Assembly: GCA_035235625.1 (NCBI GenBank)
Contig: CP141145.1
Span: forward strand, 23,190,563-23,254,562
Source: Saururus chinensis
Taxonomy: Eukaryota; Streptophyta; Magnoliopsida; Piperales; Saururaceae
DNA: 64,000 nt
Direction: 5' to 3'
The position numbers were made by a program, and so were the translations under genes. A model generated the notes under the pieces. The model did not search any database, was not told the DNA's origin, and was given only the letters and a program-made list of their open reading frames with translations. This document shows, one piece after another, positions 34,206-44,214 of the stretch (position 1 is the stretch's first letter; every line of letters begins with the position of its first letter).

Positions 34206-34811
34206 CGATACGAATGATAATATTGATGATCATGGATATGGGTACGCGCCGATGATACGCACCAAAACGGTCGTTAACCCTTTAATATACATAAAAAATA
34301 TTATAACTAATAATACATCATTATAATACTTTATTTTAGAAGGTCGTATAAACTAATACGAGTGCTCTAAAATTATTTCATTTTAGAACCATATACTTTG
34401 CTCCCTCTGTCCTCTACAAACTATTATTCCCTCCGTCCCATATTAAGTGTTCTAAAATTAATTTATTTTAAAACCAAATAAGATATTTAATGAGTCATAT
34501 GAATATTATTGAGAAACTCATACGGTAGATGTTTAAGTAAATGCATAATTGTGAAGCACTATATTTTAAAAAAAATTATGTAAACTATATAGACCCACTT
34601 ATATTGATTTTATATAATTTTTTTAAAATATTTTTAATATAATAAAAACATAGTCATTAGAAGAGGTTAAATTAGAATTAAAATTTTATTTTAAGAAAAA
34701 AATATTTTTAAAAATAAAAAAAAATTAAAATATTAAAGTATCGATACATATCGGTCGTATCGATACCATATGTCCGATATGACCGGTACCGTATGAGTAT
34801 CAACCTCTAGT
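34206..34811. mobile_element. MITE-like element with ATCGATAC ends, carrying a nested MITE
   Basis: The left side reads 'agtatcgatacgaatgat' and the inverted right side 'gaggttgatactcatacggtacc'. Both subterminal parts are rich in ATCGATAC/GATATG strings. The ends are imperfect and no target duplication was fixed. The TAGAGG terminus hints at hAT. Confidence 0.45.
34428..34640. mobile_element. Stowaway-like MITE, copy a (relative at 41465-41690)
   Basis: It begins TTCCCTCCGTCCCATATTAAG, a terminus common to many plant mariner-type MITEs. It aligns over about 210 bp with 41465-41690 ('atattaagtgttttaaaattaatttatttt' core). Confidence 0.65.
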
Positions 34812-35159
34812 TGTGTCGGCCTCCATTTTCTAATACTTTTGTTATTTTATAATACCACCTTTAGAGGTAATATTGTAAAATCTCACTTATATGTTATAAG
34901 TTTCTAGCAAAATCCTTTTAAATTATAGTTCTAATATTTATAACTAACGCTATATTTTAAATGTAAGAATTAATTCTTTAACCACTAATACGGTATTTAA
35001 AATATTATATTTTAAATTTTAATATAATAATACTAAATTATAAATATGATATAAATAATTTTAAATAATTAACTAAAACTTTTAAAATATTAACATTTTA
35101 TTTCCAAATCCTAATTGACCCGTTAGGAGGCTCGGCTCATATTTATCGCGGAGCATAAA
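34812..35159. other. AT-rich upstream region of the NFD6-like gene
   Basis: About 350 bp of AT-rich sequence with no recognised gene. GC content rises sharply at about 35110, where the promoter/5' UTR of the NFD6-like gene begins. No single convincing TATA box was chosen. Confidence 0.4.
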
Positions 35160-35336
35160 AAAAACCTCTTCCCCTCGAACTCAGCTCAGCACAATTTAAG
35201 TGCGCATTTAAAAACACTTGAAAGGAACTCAGCGCTACAAATTGCTTCAACATTGCACGCCGGTTTGGAACTCTCGCTTCCCAAAACCCCCGACCGGCTC
35301 CTTTCTAACCTCATCCCAAATCTCCACCTCGCATCC

Positions 35337-36058
35337 ATGGCCGCCGCCGCTGCCCGGTCCGCTTTCCGCACGTCCTCCCTCCGCGGCATGGCGGCGAGAG
35401 TGACCGCGCAGGTCAAACCCGCTCGCTCCCCATTCCGTATATCAGATCAGAAGCCCCTCGCCCTTCGCATTTTCAGGTTCACGCCATTCGCTTTTTTATT
35501 TTCTTGTTCCTTCTGCATAAGGTGTCTGACTGCGTAACGGTTTCCTGTTTGTGGTGCTGTTTCGCGTTTCTTCCCAGGTCTCCCGTCTCCTTGAGCGCCT
35601 GCGTGGAGTCCCTACTGCCCCTGCACAGCGCCACCGCCTCCTGCCGGTTGACCTCGATGCTCTCCGCATCCCGTGGGGCTTATGGCTGGCTTTCCGAAGG
35701 TGTCTTTTTCTTTGTTTCGTTTTATTCGTGAGTTCATATTTCAGTTAGTAATTGACATTTCGTGGTTGATCGATGTTTGGAACTTTGATCAGCATGCAAA
35801 AAGTGCGGACTTGATTATTGATGATATTTCGGTCCATTGGAAGATTGATGTTGTTAAATTGAGGATTGTTCTTGTAATTGATATTGCCTGTTTACTGGAT
35901 TTACATTTACAATTATTATTATTTTTTGGATGCATTAGTACATAAGCTATGAACTTAACATTAATGGTGGGACTCGGAAGTTTCATCTCATTTCAATCTC
36001 ATTGAGTTCATTTCGGTTCAATTTGGGTACATTTTAGTGTCTCTATGCGTTAGCACTT

Positions 36059-36094
<36 letters not shown>

Positions 36095-37455
36095 GACTCA
36101 TATATGATGTACCTTCTATCTATATAGAAGCCATTGGTTTGAGAAAAAATGAATTGTGGCCTTTTGTTCGTTTTTTAATGAAACAGGATGTAGATCAACA
36201 TTTTAACGTTTCAAGGTTCGGAAGTTTCAGTTAACGTCTTGCAGCAGCAAGGCAAATATTATATACCCCTTAATTATTGATAGATAACTGAGCTATGTGT
36301 CTTGATAATATTAGTAAAACTTAGGGGCATTTCTGGATCTAGAAGAAGTTTCATATTACTTCTTTCTACAAACACTGCAGTTGCCAAGTTAGCTATGTTT
36401 CAGTGGTTAAACCTTATTTTGGATAAGTTATAAATTTTTGTCCTCGTTCTAAAGCATCAGAACCACAAAGCTCTTTTTCTTAACTTAGTAATTCATCAAT
36501 TCTTTGCTCTGGCTGGGTACATTTTTGAAATGGTTTTTTGTCAGCTAAGAATTCTCTTGGGACGTCTCACATTTTCCCTTTCTGCATAGACTATTAGATA
36601 CAGGTAAAGGGCTTCCTCATGGTTTGCTAAAATAAATGTCTAGCTACGTGGTTGATATTGTGGCATACTTGCAACTAAAAACATCATTTGGCCATGTTGA
36701 CCCATTTTTGGGCAATTCATTAATTTTTATATATTTTACTGGAACAGGCATGAAGAATGGGACTTCCTAACTGTCCATTTAGGTGATATATCAGATGCCA
36801 TTTTTGGTGTTGATTGAAGTTGATGGTATCTAGCGATGAAGTACTTGTACTTTAGTGCCAAGTTTGAATTTTTTCAGATTTATATGTTCTTCCCTATAAG
36901 TAAGCGCTCTGAAATGCGGTGCTTCAAAGTCATAGGACCTAGCTTTATTTCTTAGGTATCAAGCACTTGTTATACACAAAAGGTTGGAGAGACATTTATG
37001 TTTTGTAATTTGGGTTAAATCTTGAGATTTTTTTTATTGTTTAACTCTTTCTTTGGAAAGAGAATCTCCCAGATTAGCTACCTTTTTTTTATGTGTTTCA
37101 CATTTTGTTGATTTTATAGAGGGGGATCCTATTGGTTAGATGTTAGATAAGTTGGAAATTTTTTGGGCAAGATCTGAAATCTCATATATCAGTTGTGTCC
37201 TGATTGACAGAAAATAAGACATCCTGGAAATATTGGGAATCTTGTTGAAGATGTTGGAGAAGATTGGTTTTTATGGATGATATAAATATACATAACTATA
37301 ATGCTTACCTTGGTGAGGTCAATCGTGCATACATACATACACATGCAACTATATAAGGTTTTGAACGTTTATATTATATACTGAATAATTCCCTCATCGT
37401 GTTATTGCTCCTTTTCCTTTAATGGATCAGGGATAAGCTTCATCTTACCGAGCTA

Positions 37456-37493
<38 letters not shown>

Positions 37494-38255
37494 GTTGATT
37501 ATATAGTGCTGAATATGTGCATTAGAGGAGGACTTGAGTTGAATATACTCAAGAGTAGAAAAATAGCTGCCTTACATAAGGAGGTAAGGAATATGATAAC
37601 TACAAATATGTATATGTACATATACACATACATATGCATATACATATACTGATGGGGATTATGTAATTACAGGTGAGATCTGAGATGACTTTGAGATCTT
37701 CCTGAGAAATGAGAAGTAGACACGGGAAGATCTTTTTGAGTTTGAGCAATTCATCTGTTCTCCCAGCTTTTATTTTGGCCTCTTTGGGAAACAAAGATCT
37801 CAGTGAGATGTCTGGAGATGAAATTCCATAGTATATGGATATTGAGCTCATAGTTAATTAATGAGTCATTGGACTTCGGGGTTATTCTCACAAAGTTCTG
37901 GTTTAAATTTGATTGTCAAGTACATTAGATGCTTAAATGCAATATGAGATACAAACTTCATTTTCCCTGGTGACTTTTCATGACTTTTTCATCATGATTG
38001 GAGCTAATACATATACCATTGTTAAAAAATCAACTATTTTGGTCTCTACCATAATGGACTGTATTTTCTTAAACGGTTTTGTCAAGGAAAATTCTGAGGT
38101 TTGTTGATCATTTACGCTTCCACCTTTTTGAGTAGTGCTTGTAATAGTTGGACTTGGAAGTTGTAAGCCTTCTCCCTCATAGTTATGTATTATTCTTATG
38201 GCAATAGCATTAATTTTGTTTTTGCATTCAATCAGCTCGAAACGATGATGTGTGA
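35337..38255 (+). CDS. NFD6: NUCLEAR FUSION DEFECTIVE 6-like protein, main splice form (3 exons)
   Basis: The predicted coding exons are 35337-35476, 35578-35699 and 38236-38255, all with GT/AG borders and consistent phase. They give 93 residues. The N-terminus ([20 protein letters not shown]) is rich in A, R and S without acidic residues, as in a mitochondrial presequence. The conserved core is [17 protein letters not shown] (end of exon 1) and [20 protein letters not shown] plus LTSMLSAS and YGWLSE (exon 2). The last exon adds ARNDDV and stop. This architecture matches the plant NFD6 family, small mitochondrial proteins; the Arabidopsis gene is required for nuclear fusion in the female gametophyte and at fertilisation. 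The start is the first ATG with good context after a GC-rich 5' region. The 2.5 kb intron 2 carries other potential exons. Promoter and 5' UTR lie at about 35110-35336, and the transcript probably extends to about 40450. Confidence 0.85.
36061..36090. repeat. (CT)n microsatellite in intron 2 of the NFD6-like gene
   Basis: About 29 bases of uninterrupted CT. Confidence 0.95.
36748..36817 (+). other. Possible cassette exon in NFD6-like intron 2
   Basis: A pyrimidine-containing tract ends GGAACAG at 36747. The following 70 bases read, in the frame set by exon 1 (phase 2), [19 protein letters not shown], then GVD and stop. Joined to exon 2 (phase 1) it would instead give only a seven-residue tail. 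The 22-residue peptide looks protein-like, but neither its use nor its conservation can be shown here. Confidence 0.35.
37460..37490. repeat. (TA)n microsatellite in intron 2
   Basis: About 30 bases of TA. A related TACATA-rich stretch is at 37608-37650. Confidence 0.95.
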
Positions 38256-39346
38256 CGACTACATGGCAGACTGAAGCAAATTTTGGTATGAGACTGTCAA
38301 TCGTAGGGGTTGATCTCTAGGAAGACATTCCCGAGTCATGTTTGTTAAAGAACTAACAGTTAAGATTTTACTGGCCGTACTATTTGTTTTACCTGATTTG
38401 TTTACAGAGGAGACATGAGAGTACTGTATTTTGATTGATAAATAATTGACGATCCTTTGTATATTAAGTTCAAGAAATTTCATTTCTAAAATCCTATGAG
38501 GAAATCTTGTACATTTTTTGTCTTGAGAAATCTAAAGTTCTCCTGGAGGAGTCATAACATTCCCATTATTTAATCTCAATTATTTTACTGCAGATCCCTA
38601 GTTCTCTTAAATGAGGACTACGTCATATTCTATCCGTGCAGATGGCCGTTCTTTATTTGACCCTAGATAGATGTGGAAAATATGTTTGTCTTTGACCTTG
38701 TGGTTTAGGAGCTTCATTGTCTATGCGTATAACATTTAACACTATGTTGTAGCCATGTTATGGGAAATGTGCTCTGCAGCTGAAATCCTACTGTGCAGAG
38801 AGATTTGACTTTTAAGACAGAACATTGTGTTTTATCTTGCCAATAACTCCATCGTACATAGGAGTCGTGCTGGTTACATCCATCTTATCACATCAAGATC
38901 CTGATATTTGACTTTGTTATGAAAGATGCGTATAGAGCTTCTATCTTGCTGTTGTCACGTTTCTCATCTATCTTCCATCTTATCATTTTGAAAACTTGTT
39001 TGTGGAGCTTACTGGAAGGAACCTTATGGTCTTTGCACTTTTGATCCATTCGAGCTGTGCTTAGCTTTATATTGTTTATTATTATGAAAGTTGTTTCGGG
39101 GGTCCATCTATAAAAAACAAAGCCTTTATAATAACACTAATGGACTACACGTATTTTCTTATTGCTCCATTTACGAAAGATTTTCTACTTTGTTCTGTAT
39201 GGGTTTTTTTAATACGGAGTTTAGCACCAAATAATGGCATTAAACATGCTTTCTTTGTTCTATATATGACTCCTATTTAAGTGAATATTACTACTCAACT
39301 AATTATTTATTACTAGCAAAGATCCTAATTCTCTTCATTCAATCAG

Positions 39347-39366
39347 CTCGCACTGATGGTGTATGA
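39347..39366 (+). CDS. NFD6: Alternative terminal exon of the NFD6-like gene
   Basis: 'cattcaatcag|ctcg' precedes this exon exactly as it precedes exon 3 at 38236. In the same phase it encodes ARTDGV and stop, against ARNDDV for exon 3. The similarity continues into the 3' UTR (gatggtgtatgatgaag against gatgatgtgtgacgact). The two exons look like a tandem duplication of the terminal exon 1.1 kb apart. Either could end the protein. Confidence 0.65.
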
Positions 39367-40294
39367 TGAAGATCCAAAGGATACGGGTGAAGTTTGTGCA
39401 AAGAACTTACCCAGGTTTAGAAGTTGGTGGCCGACAGGATCTGCTTAGAACAAAAACTCAGTGAGCAACCTGATAATCATTTGTTATTGGATCTTTATGT
39501 CCTGAAACATGTTCATATCTATGATCAAACTGTTGAATGTGCATAAGTTGGGCACTGTTTTTTCTGTTCCGAAACGTGTTGAATCCTTGGAGCTTTTAAG
39601 TTGGTGGTCAATACATGAGGTGCTCAAGTCTGGTTGATGGGAGGGATCTTTTCTTGTTAGCCTTTCCTATGTTGTACATTCTTTCAGTCTTATTCATACA
39701 ATAAATTCTTTCCTAAGAATAAAATAGAACTTAATTTCTTGTTGTGGAAGTTTCACTTAGTCATCTTATTTATCATCACTTGTGAAAGGTGGACTGAAGC
39801 TTGTTTAGTACAAGCAGACATCACTTGGTGGTAAGAGAAATTAAACTAGATTAATTGATAGGAATTTCATCTCGGTTTCTCTGTTTATGCATTCACGGGC
39901 ATTCACTACCATATGGTTGGCGTTTAGCAAACCAGTGTAATGAATTGCCACTTGCTGTCAAATTCTAAATCTTGTACATAAGTTTGAATCGTTATTTATT
40001 TTGGTTATGCATTTTTTCCTGATTGAAGTAAAGAATGTGCACAAAGTTAAATGTGTTAGGTCAGTGATTCACCTTGAAATTAATGAGACAACTTTCTGAA
40101 AGCACGCATTGGTAAGGTAATAAACAACAAAATGAGAATAGATATTTATAAAATTGTCAAAGTTTTCTTAGTCATGGATCCAATTTATTAATTTTCCTGA
40201 TAAATAATTTATGAGGTGTGCCTGCTTTTTCTAGTTTAATTAACATTTTGTACCTGTGCCTGCTTTTTCTGCATCTTCTCTATTCCAGATGATC

Positions 40295-40450
40295 AACATG
40301 TCCAAGGCAATATTATTTTTCAATATTTGGATGGGGATATGGGAGTACCAACGTAATTTTGAAGATTTGAAGTTGCTCATTTATTGTGAATTAACATTTG
40401 TATGACGATTGTTTTGGATGTTTTGAACTAATAATGAGAAGAATTTGTTT
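40295..40450 (+). other. Probable final 3' UTR exon of the NFD6-like gene
   Basis: 'cttctctattccag|atgatcaac' is a good acceptor within the GC-richer end of the locus. The sequence after it has no long frame. The 3' end of the transcript is estimated, not read. Confidence 0.35.
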
Positions 40451-41033
40451 TCATACTTTTCGGTCATTTTCTTTTCACAATTTCGTCAAGATTACTGGAA
40501 CTTTGCATGACGTCTGACTTGCAATTAAATCTGTCACCCCCTGTTAATTGGTTGAGCTTGGGTGTCGTATTTGTGATTTTAGTTGTAGATGGATGATCTA
40601 AAATTTGCTAGAAGCTATGGGTGCTATGTACTTTGGATGATGAGCCGTTGGTACGGGATAGTTACTGCTGATGTCTTTTTTAATTAGAAAATATTAGTAG
40701 ATGGTGCTGAGAAATAAACTAGTTCATAGCAGTAGCACTAAAGACAGGCGCATCTTTACAAGTTCGAGTCTATTCCAATTACTTTCATGCCCCGAGGTAA
40801 AGTTAGCTTTTCCATGTGTTTTATTTTGCCCGGTACATGCTTTTTAAATACTAACACGGATACTAATGTAAGCTTGCCGGCTCTTTTGTGCCCGCCATTC
40901 TGGTATACAACATGACAAATAAAAGGGTAAATTTTATGGTAGGAGAGAGAATAATAAAGTGAATTGGATTAAACACAATCTTATTGAAAAAGTTAATTAA
41001 GGTATCACCTTTTTGCCTCTTTTTCAAGTCAAG
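40451..41033. other. Intergenic downstream of the NFD6-like gene
   Basis: No gene or repeat was recognised. Confidence 0.45.
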
Positions 41034-41213
41034 CATCTCATGTGCCCATGGAAGGTGGTATCGATATTTGTATCTGTATCAATGACTTTTGATAAGAGTA
41101 AGGGTCAAGGATACAATTGGTCTCATCTCATGTGCCCATGGAAGGTGGTATCGATATTTGTATATGTATCAATGACTTTTGATAGGAGTAAGGGTCAAGG
41201 ATGCAATTGGTCT
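41034..41213. repeat. 90-bp tandem duplication
   Basis: Two adjacent copies (41034-41123, 41124-41213) beginning 'catctcatgtgcccatgg' differ at only a few bases, so the duplication is recent. The period is 30 codons, so a 70-residue frame runs through it, with no recognised homology. Confidence 0.95.
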
Positions 41214-41464
41214 AATATATATTAAAAAAAATTAAAATTAAAAAGACAGCTATTCTCTTTGAAAGGCATGATACATGAATAAAGTTATAATTAAATATAG
41301 AACACTAACAATAGTAACACGTTGACTTGAGGAGGGGTGTGCGTGATTTTTAGATGAGGGCCTCTTTATAAGATTATTAGCTAAAAGGAACTAATGTTGG
41401 CTAATTTTTTGTGCAGTATATTAGGTTAATCATAATTACATATTGAAAATATGAGCCCTATAAA

Positions 41465-41690
41465 TGATTACTCTTGTCTTATATTAAGTGTTTTAAAATT
41501 AATTTATTTTAAAATAAAAAAGATACTTTATATGAGACTTGAATATTAAGTAGAAGCGGATAATATAGATGTGTAATTAAATGCATAGGCATGAAGTACT
41601 ATATTTATGAAATTTTTTTTATCTAAATTGTATGTATGTACCCTTGTTGATCTCATATAATTGTAAAAAAATAATAATAATAGAAATAAC
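41465..41690. mobile_element. Stowaway-like MITE, copy b (relative of 34428-34640)
   Basis: It shares the core 'tattaagtgttttaaaattaatttattttaaa', 'aaatgcataggcatgaagtactatatt' and '..cttgttgatctcatataatt' with copy a. The ends are diverged. Confidence 0.6.
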
Positions 41691-41843
41691 TGTACAATAA
41701 TACAATGAGAACATTGTCAATAAACTTCTAAAAATGTGCTGAGCCTTTTTTGGGCAATTTTTTATATGAAAATAGGTCAAATTTATTGTATATTGCTATG
41801 TATCTATTATATATACAATACAATTGATATGCTCAAAACATTT

Positions 41844-42115
41844 CCTTAATCGTTGTGGAAGGTGTTCAACCCCACTCTATCATATTAGTAATGACCGATA
41901 TGGGTATGTATCAATTGACATGCACCTCTATAGACATAACATTCTATGAATTTATTGTGCATCGATATGTATTGGTTTTATCGATACAATATATTCAATA
42001 TATTGCAAATGTATCCTTAATCCTTGTAGAAGGTGCTCCACTTTTCTGTACAATACCAGCAATGACTGATATAAGTATCTATTAGTCAATATGCACCTAT
42101 ATTGATTGGTAAGGT
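41844..42115. repeat. Diverged 171-bp tandem duplication
   Basis: 'ccttaatcgttgtggaaggtgttc...taatgaccgatatgggtatgtatc...acatgcacctctat' recurs as 'ccttaatccttgtagaaggtgctcc...caatgactgatataagtatctatt...atatgcacctatat'. Confidence 0.8.
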
Positions 42116-42289
42116 CTTCCATACATGTGTCACATAGTGTAGATAAACCCAAAAGTACCCTTATTTACCATGATTTTATGAGGTGATATTTCACACTCTT
42201 GAAGTCGAATTCGCGTGTTCTTATTGACATTGAATTCATCTCAATGAGCCTTATTAAATAAGTGGGGATGTGTGGACCCTTGTACTTTC

Positions 42290-42960
42290 ACCCGAGCATT
42301 GCAATTGATTATTGCATTTTATGCATTATCACAAGTTAGCCCCCTTGCAATTTTGACACTATATACTATTATAAATTTAATATCATTATATTATCATAAT
42401 TTTTACCCATCACAATTTAGACCTATCACATATTATAAACTTATATCATCACAATTTGGTCATTATATACCATCACAATTTAGGCACTATATGTTGTTGC
42501 ATTATCTACTATCATATATTATTGTAATTTAGGTATCATATATTGTCATAATCTACCCACCACAATTTAGACCCCATTGCATATCAAAGACTTGTACCAT
42601 CGCAATTTTAATACCATATACCATTACAATTTAAGTACCATATGCTATTGCAATATCTACAATCATAATTTAAACCCTATCACAATTTAGACACCATATA
42701 CATCATAATTTTGGCACCATATATTGTTACAATCTACTCATTGCAATACCTCCTACTTATTGCAATTTAGACCACATTGTCTATTAAATACGTATAACAT
42801 CACAATTTAGATACTATATACCATTGAAATTTAAGCACTATATGTTATTGTAATATCTACCATTGCGATTTAGACACCTATATTGTCATAATTTCGATGC
42901 CATGTACTATTGCAAACTACTAATCATAATATTTACCCATTGTAATTTAGACTCCATCCA
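42290..42960. repeat. AT-rich minisatellite, CACAATTTAG units
   Basis: About 670 bp are composed of degenerate 20-30 bp units around CACAATTTAGRC and ACYATATACCATT, with a higher-order alternation of 'atctac' spacers. At least fifteen 'caatttag'-type cores are visible. There is no coding sense. Confidence 0.85.
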
Positions 42961-43345
42961 ATCTAGATAGCGGTGCAATAGGGAGACGGGAGGGTGGTTC
43001 ATAGAGGGAGAGGAGCATGCAGAGGAGGCAAGAAGGGAGGAGGAGAAGGCAATGCCTCTTGGAGGAGGCAGTGCTGACAGGTAGAGGAGTAAGCGATAAC
43101 ATGCAAAGAAGCAAGTGGTGATGATGCCTAGAGGAGGAGGCAACGACAACAACCAGGGGAGAAAGGCATTGAAGGATGAACAAGAGGGAGGAAGAGGAGA
43201 GGGAGTAGGGGTTTAGCAACACATGGAGGAGGCAACAATATGTAGAGGAGAAAACAACAATGGGTGGAGGAGGAGGAGAGTGGCACAGAGAGTGAGTCGA
43301 TAGTGGTTGGAGAAGGCAAAAGATGAAGGAGGAAGGCATTTTGGT
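42961..43345. repeat. G/A-skewed GGAGG-rich tract
   Basis: About 380 bp of strongly purine-biased plus strand with many GGAGG and GGAGGAGG runs. The minus-strand open frames across it are S/P/L low-complexity and not supported as genes. Confidence 0.75.
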
Positions 43346-44096
43346 AAAAATGTCCCCACTTTCTTTATCTTTTCTTACCTAAAAATTACCAATAGCGTTG
43401 TTGTTTGATTTGGATAACTTGTTTGTCTCAAAGCCCACCCTATTAATCCTTCTAAAAAACAACAGAGTTTTACCCAATGGATGCCATTTCCACAAACTAC
43501 AAATTTTCTTGCATGAGTGAATCTTAGCAAGTAAGAATATAAAAATGAATAATTTACAAAAATGACTTTGAAATATAGAATATCACCAATTCTAGTGTAA
43601 TTCTAAAAGTGGGCCAGCACACATGTGAACTCCCATACATACGAGGAAATGTCTAAAGTATCCCTCTACTATTTTTTTCTTTTTTACTCCACCAACCCAC
43701 CATCTTTCCTTTTCTAGCGGCTCTAGGTGCATTGCCTCAACCACCGGATTTGATTTCAGCTCTGCTGCATTAGCCATCACCTCTGCTTGGTTGCATCAGC
43801 CACCGGCTCTTTTTCCTCCACCTCGGCTCTAAAAGTATTCCCTCCTCTCTTTCCTCCTCTTCTCGTCCTCCCCATCCTTCGTCGCCTCCTCTTCATCATT
43901 TTTGGAATCTAACAAGACCAACCACAAACTAGCCAATAGAGCCATTACTTTTTTTCTCTACAAGCTCAAATCTTAAAAATGAACCCATAAACATGTTCAA
44001 CTACTCAAACTAAGAGTGAGTTTTATTTTAAATTCATTCTAAGCTTTTTCCAACGTTGAACTAACCTATACTTCCATAAATAGAAGTGATAAGTAT
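43346..44096. other. Intergenic, no gene recognised
   Basis: It contains a TC-rich stretch at 43800-43900 and a short weak frame at 43592-43780. Nothing was recognised. Confidence 0.45.
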
Positions 44097-44214
44097 AATT
44101 TAGACATTATTTTATCCCTATTTACTTTAGTTTTTTGTCTTGTTTAGGAGTTAATATAACAAACAATTAAAAATTAAGGCTAATAAGGTTAGAAAGGACT
44201 TGTGTGACATTTTG

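Noticed and set aside
41855-42152. Short frames in the 171-bp duplication
   Set aside because: They are AT-rich, in a repeat, and not conserved between the two copies.
42907-43339. 130-residue minus-strand open frame
   Set aside because: It is the complement of a GGAGG-rich tract with low-complexity S/P/L content and no upstream signals.
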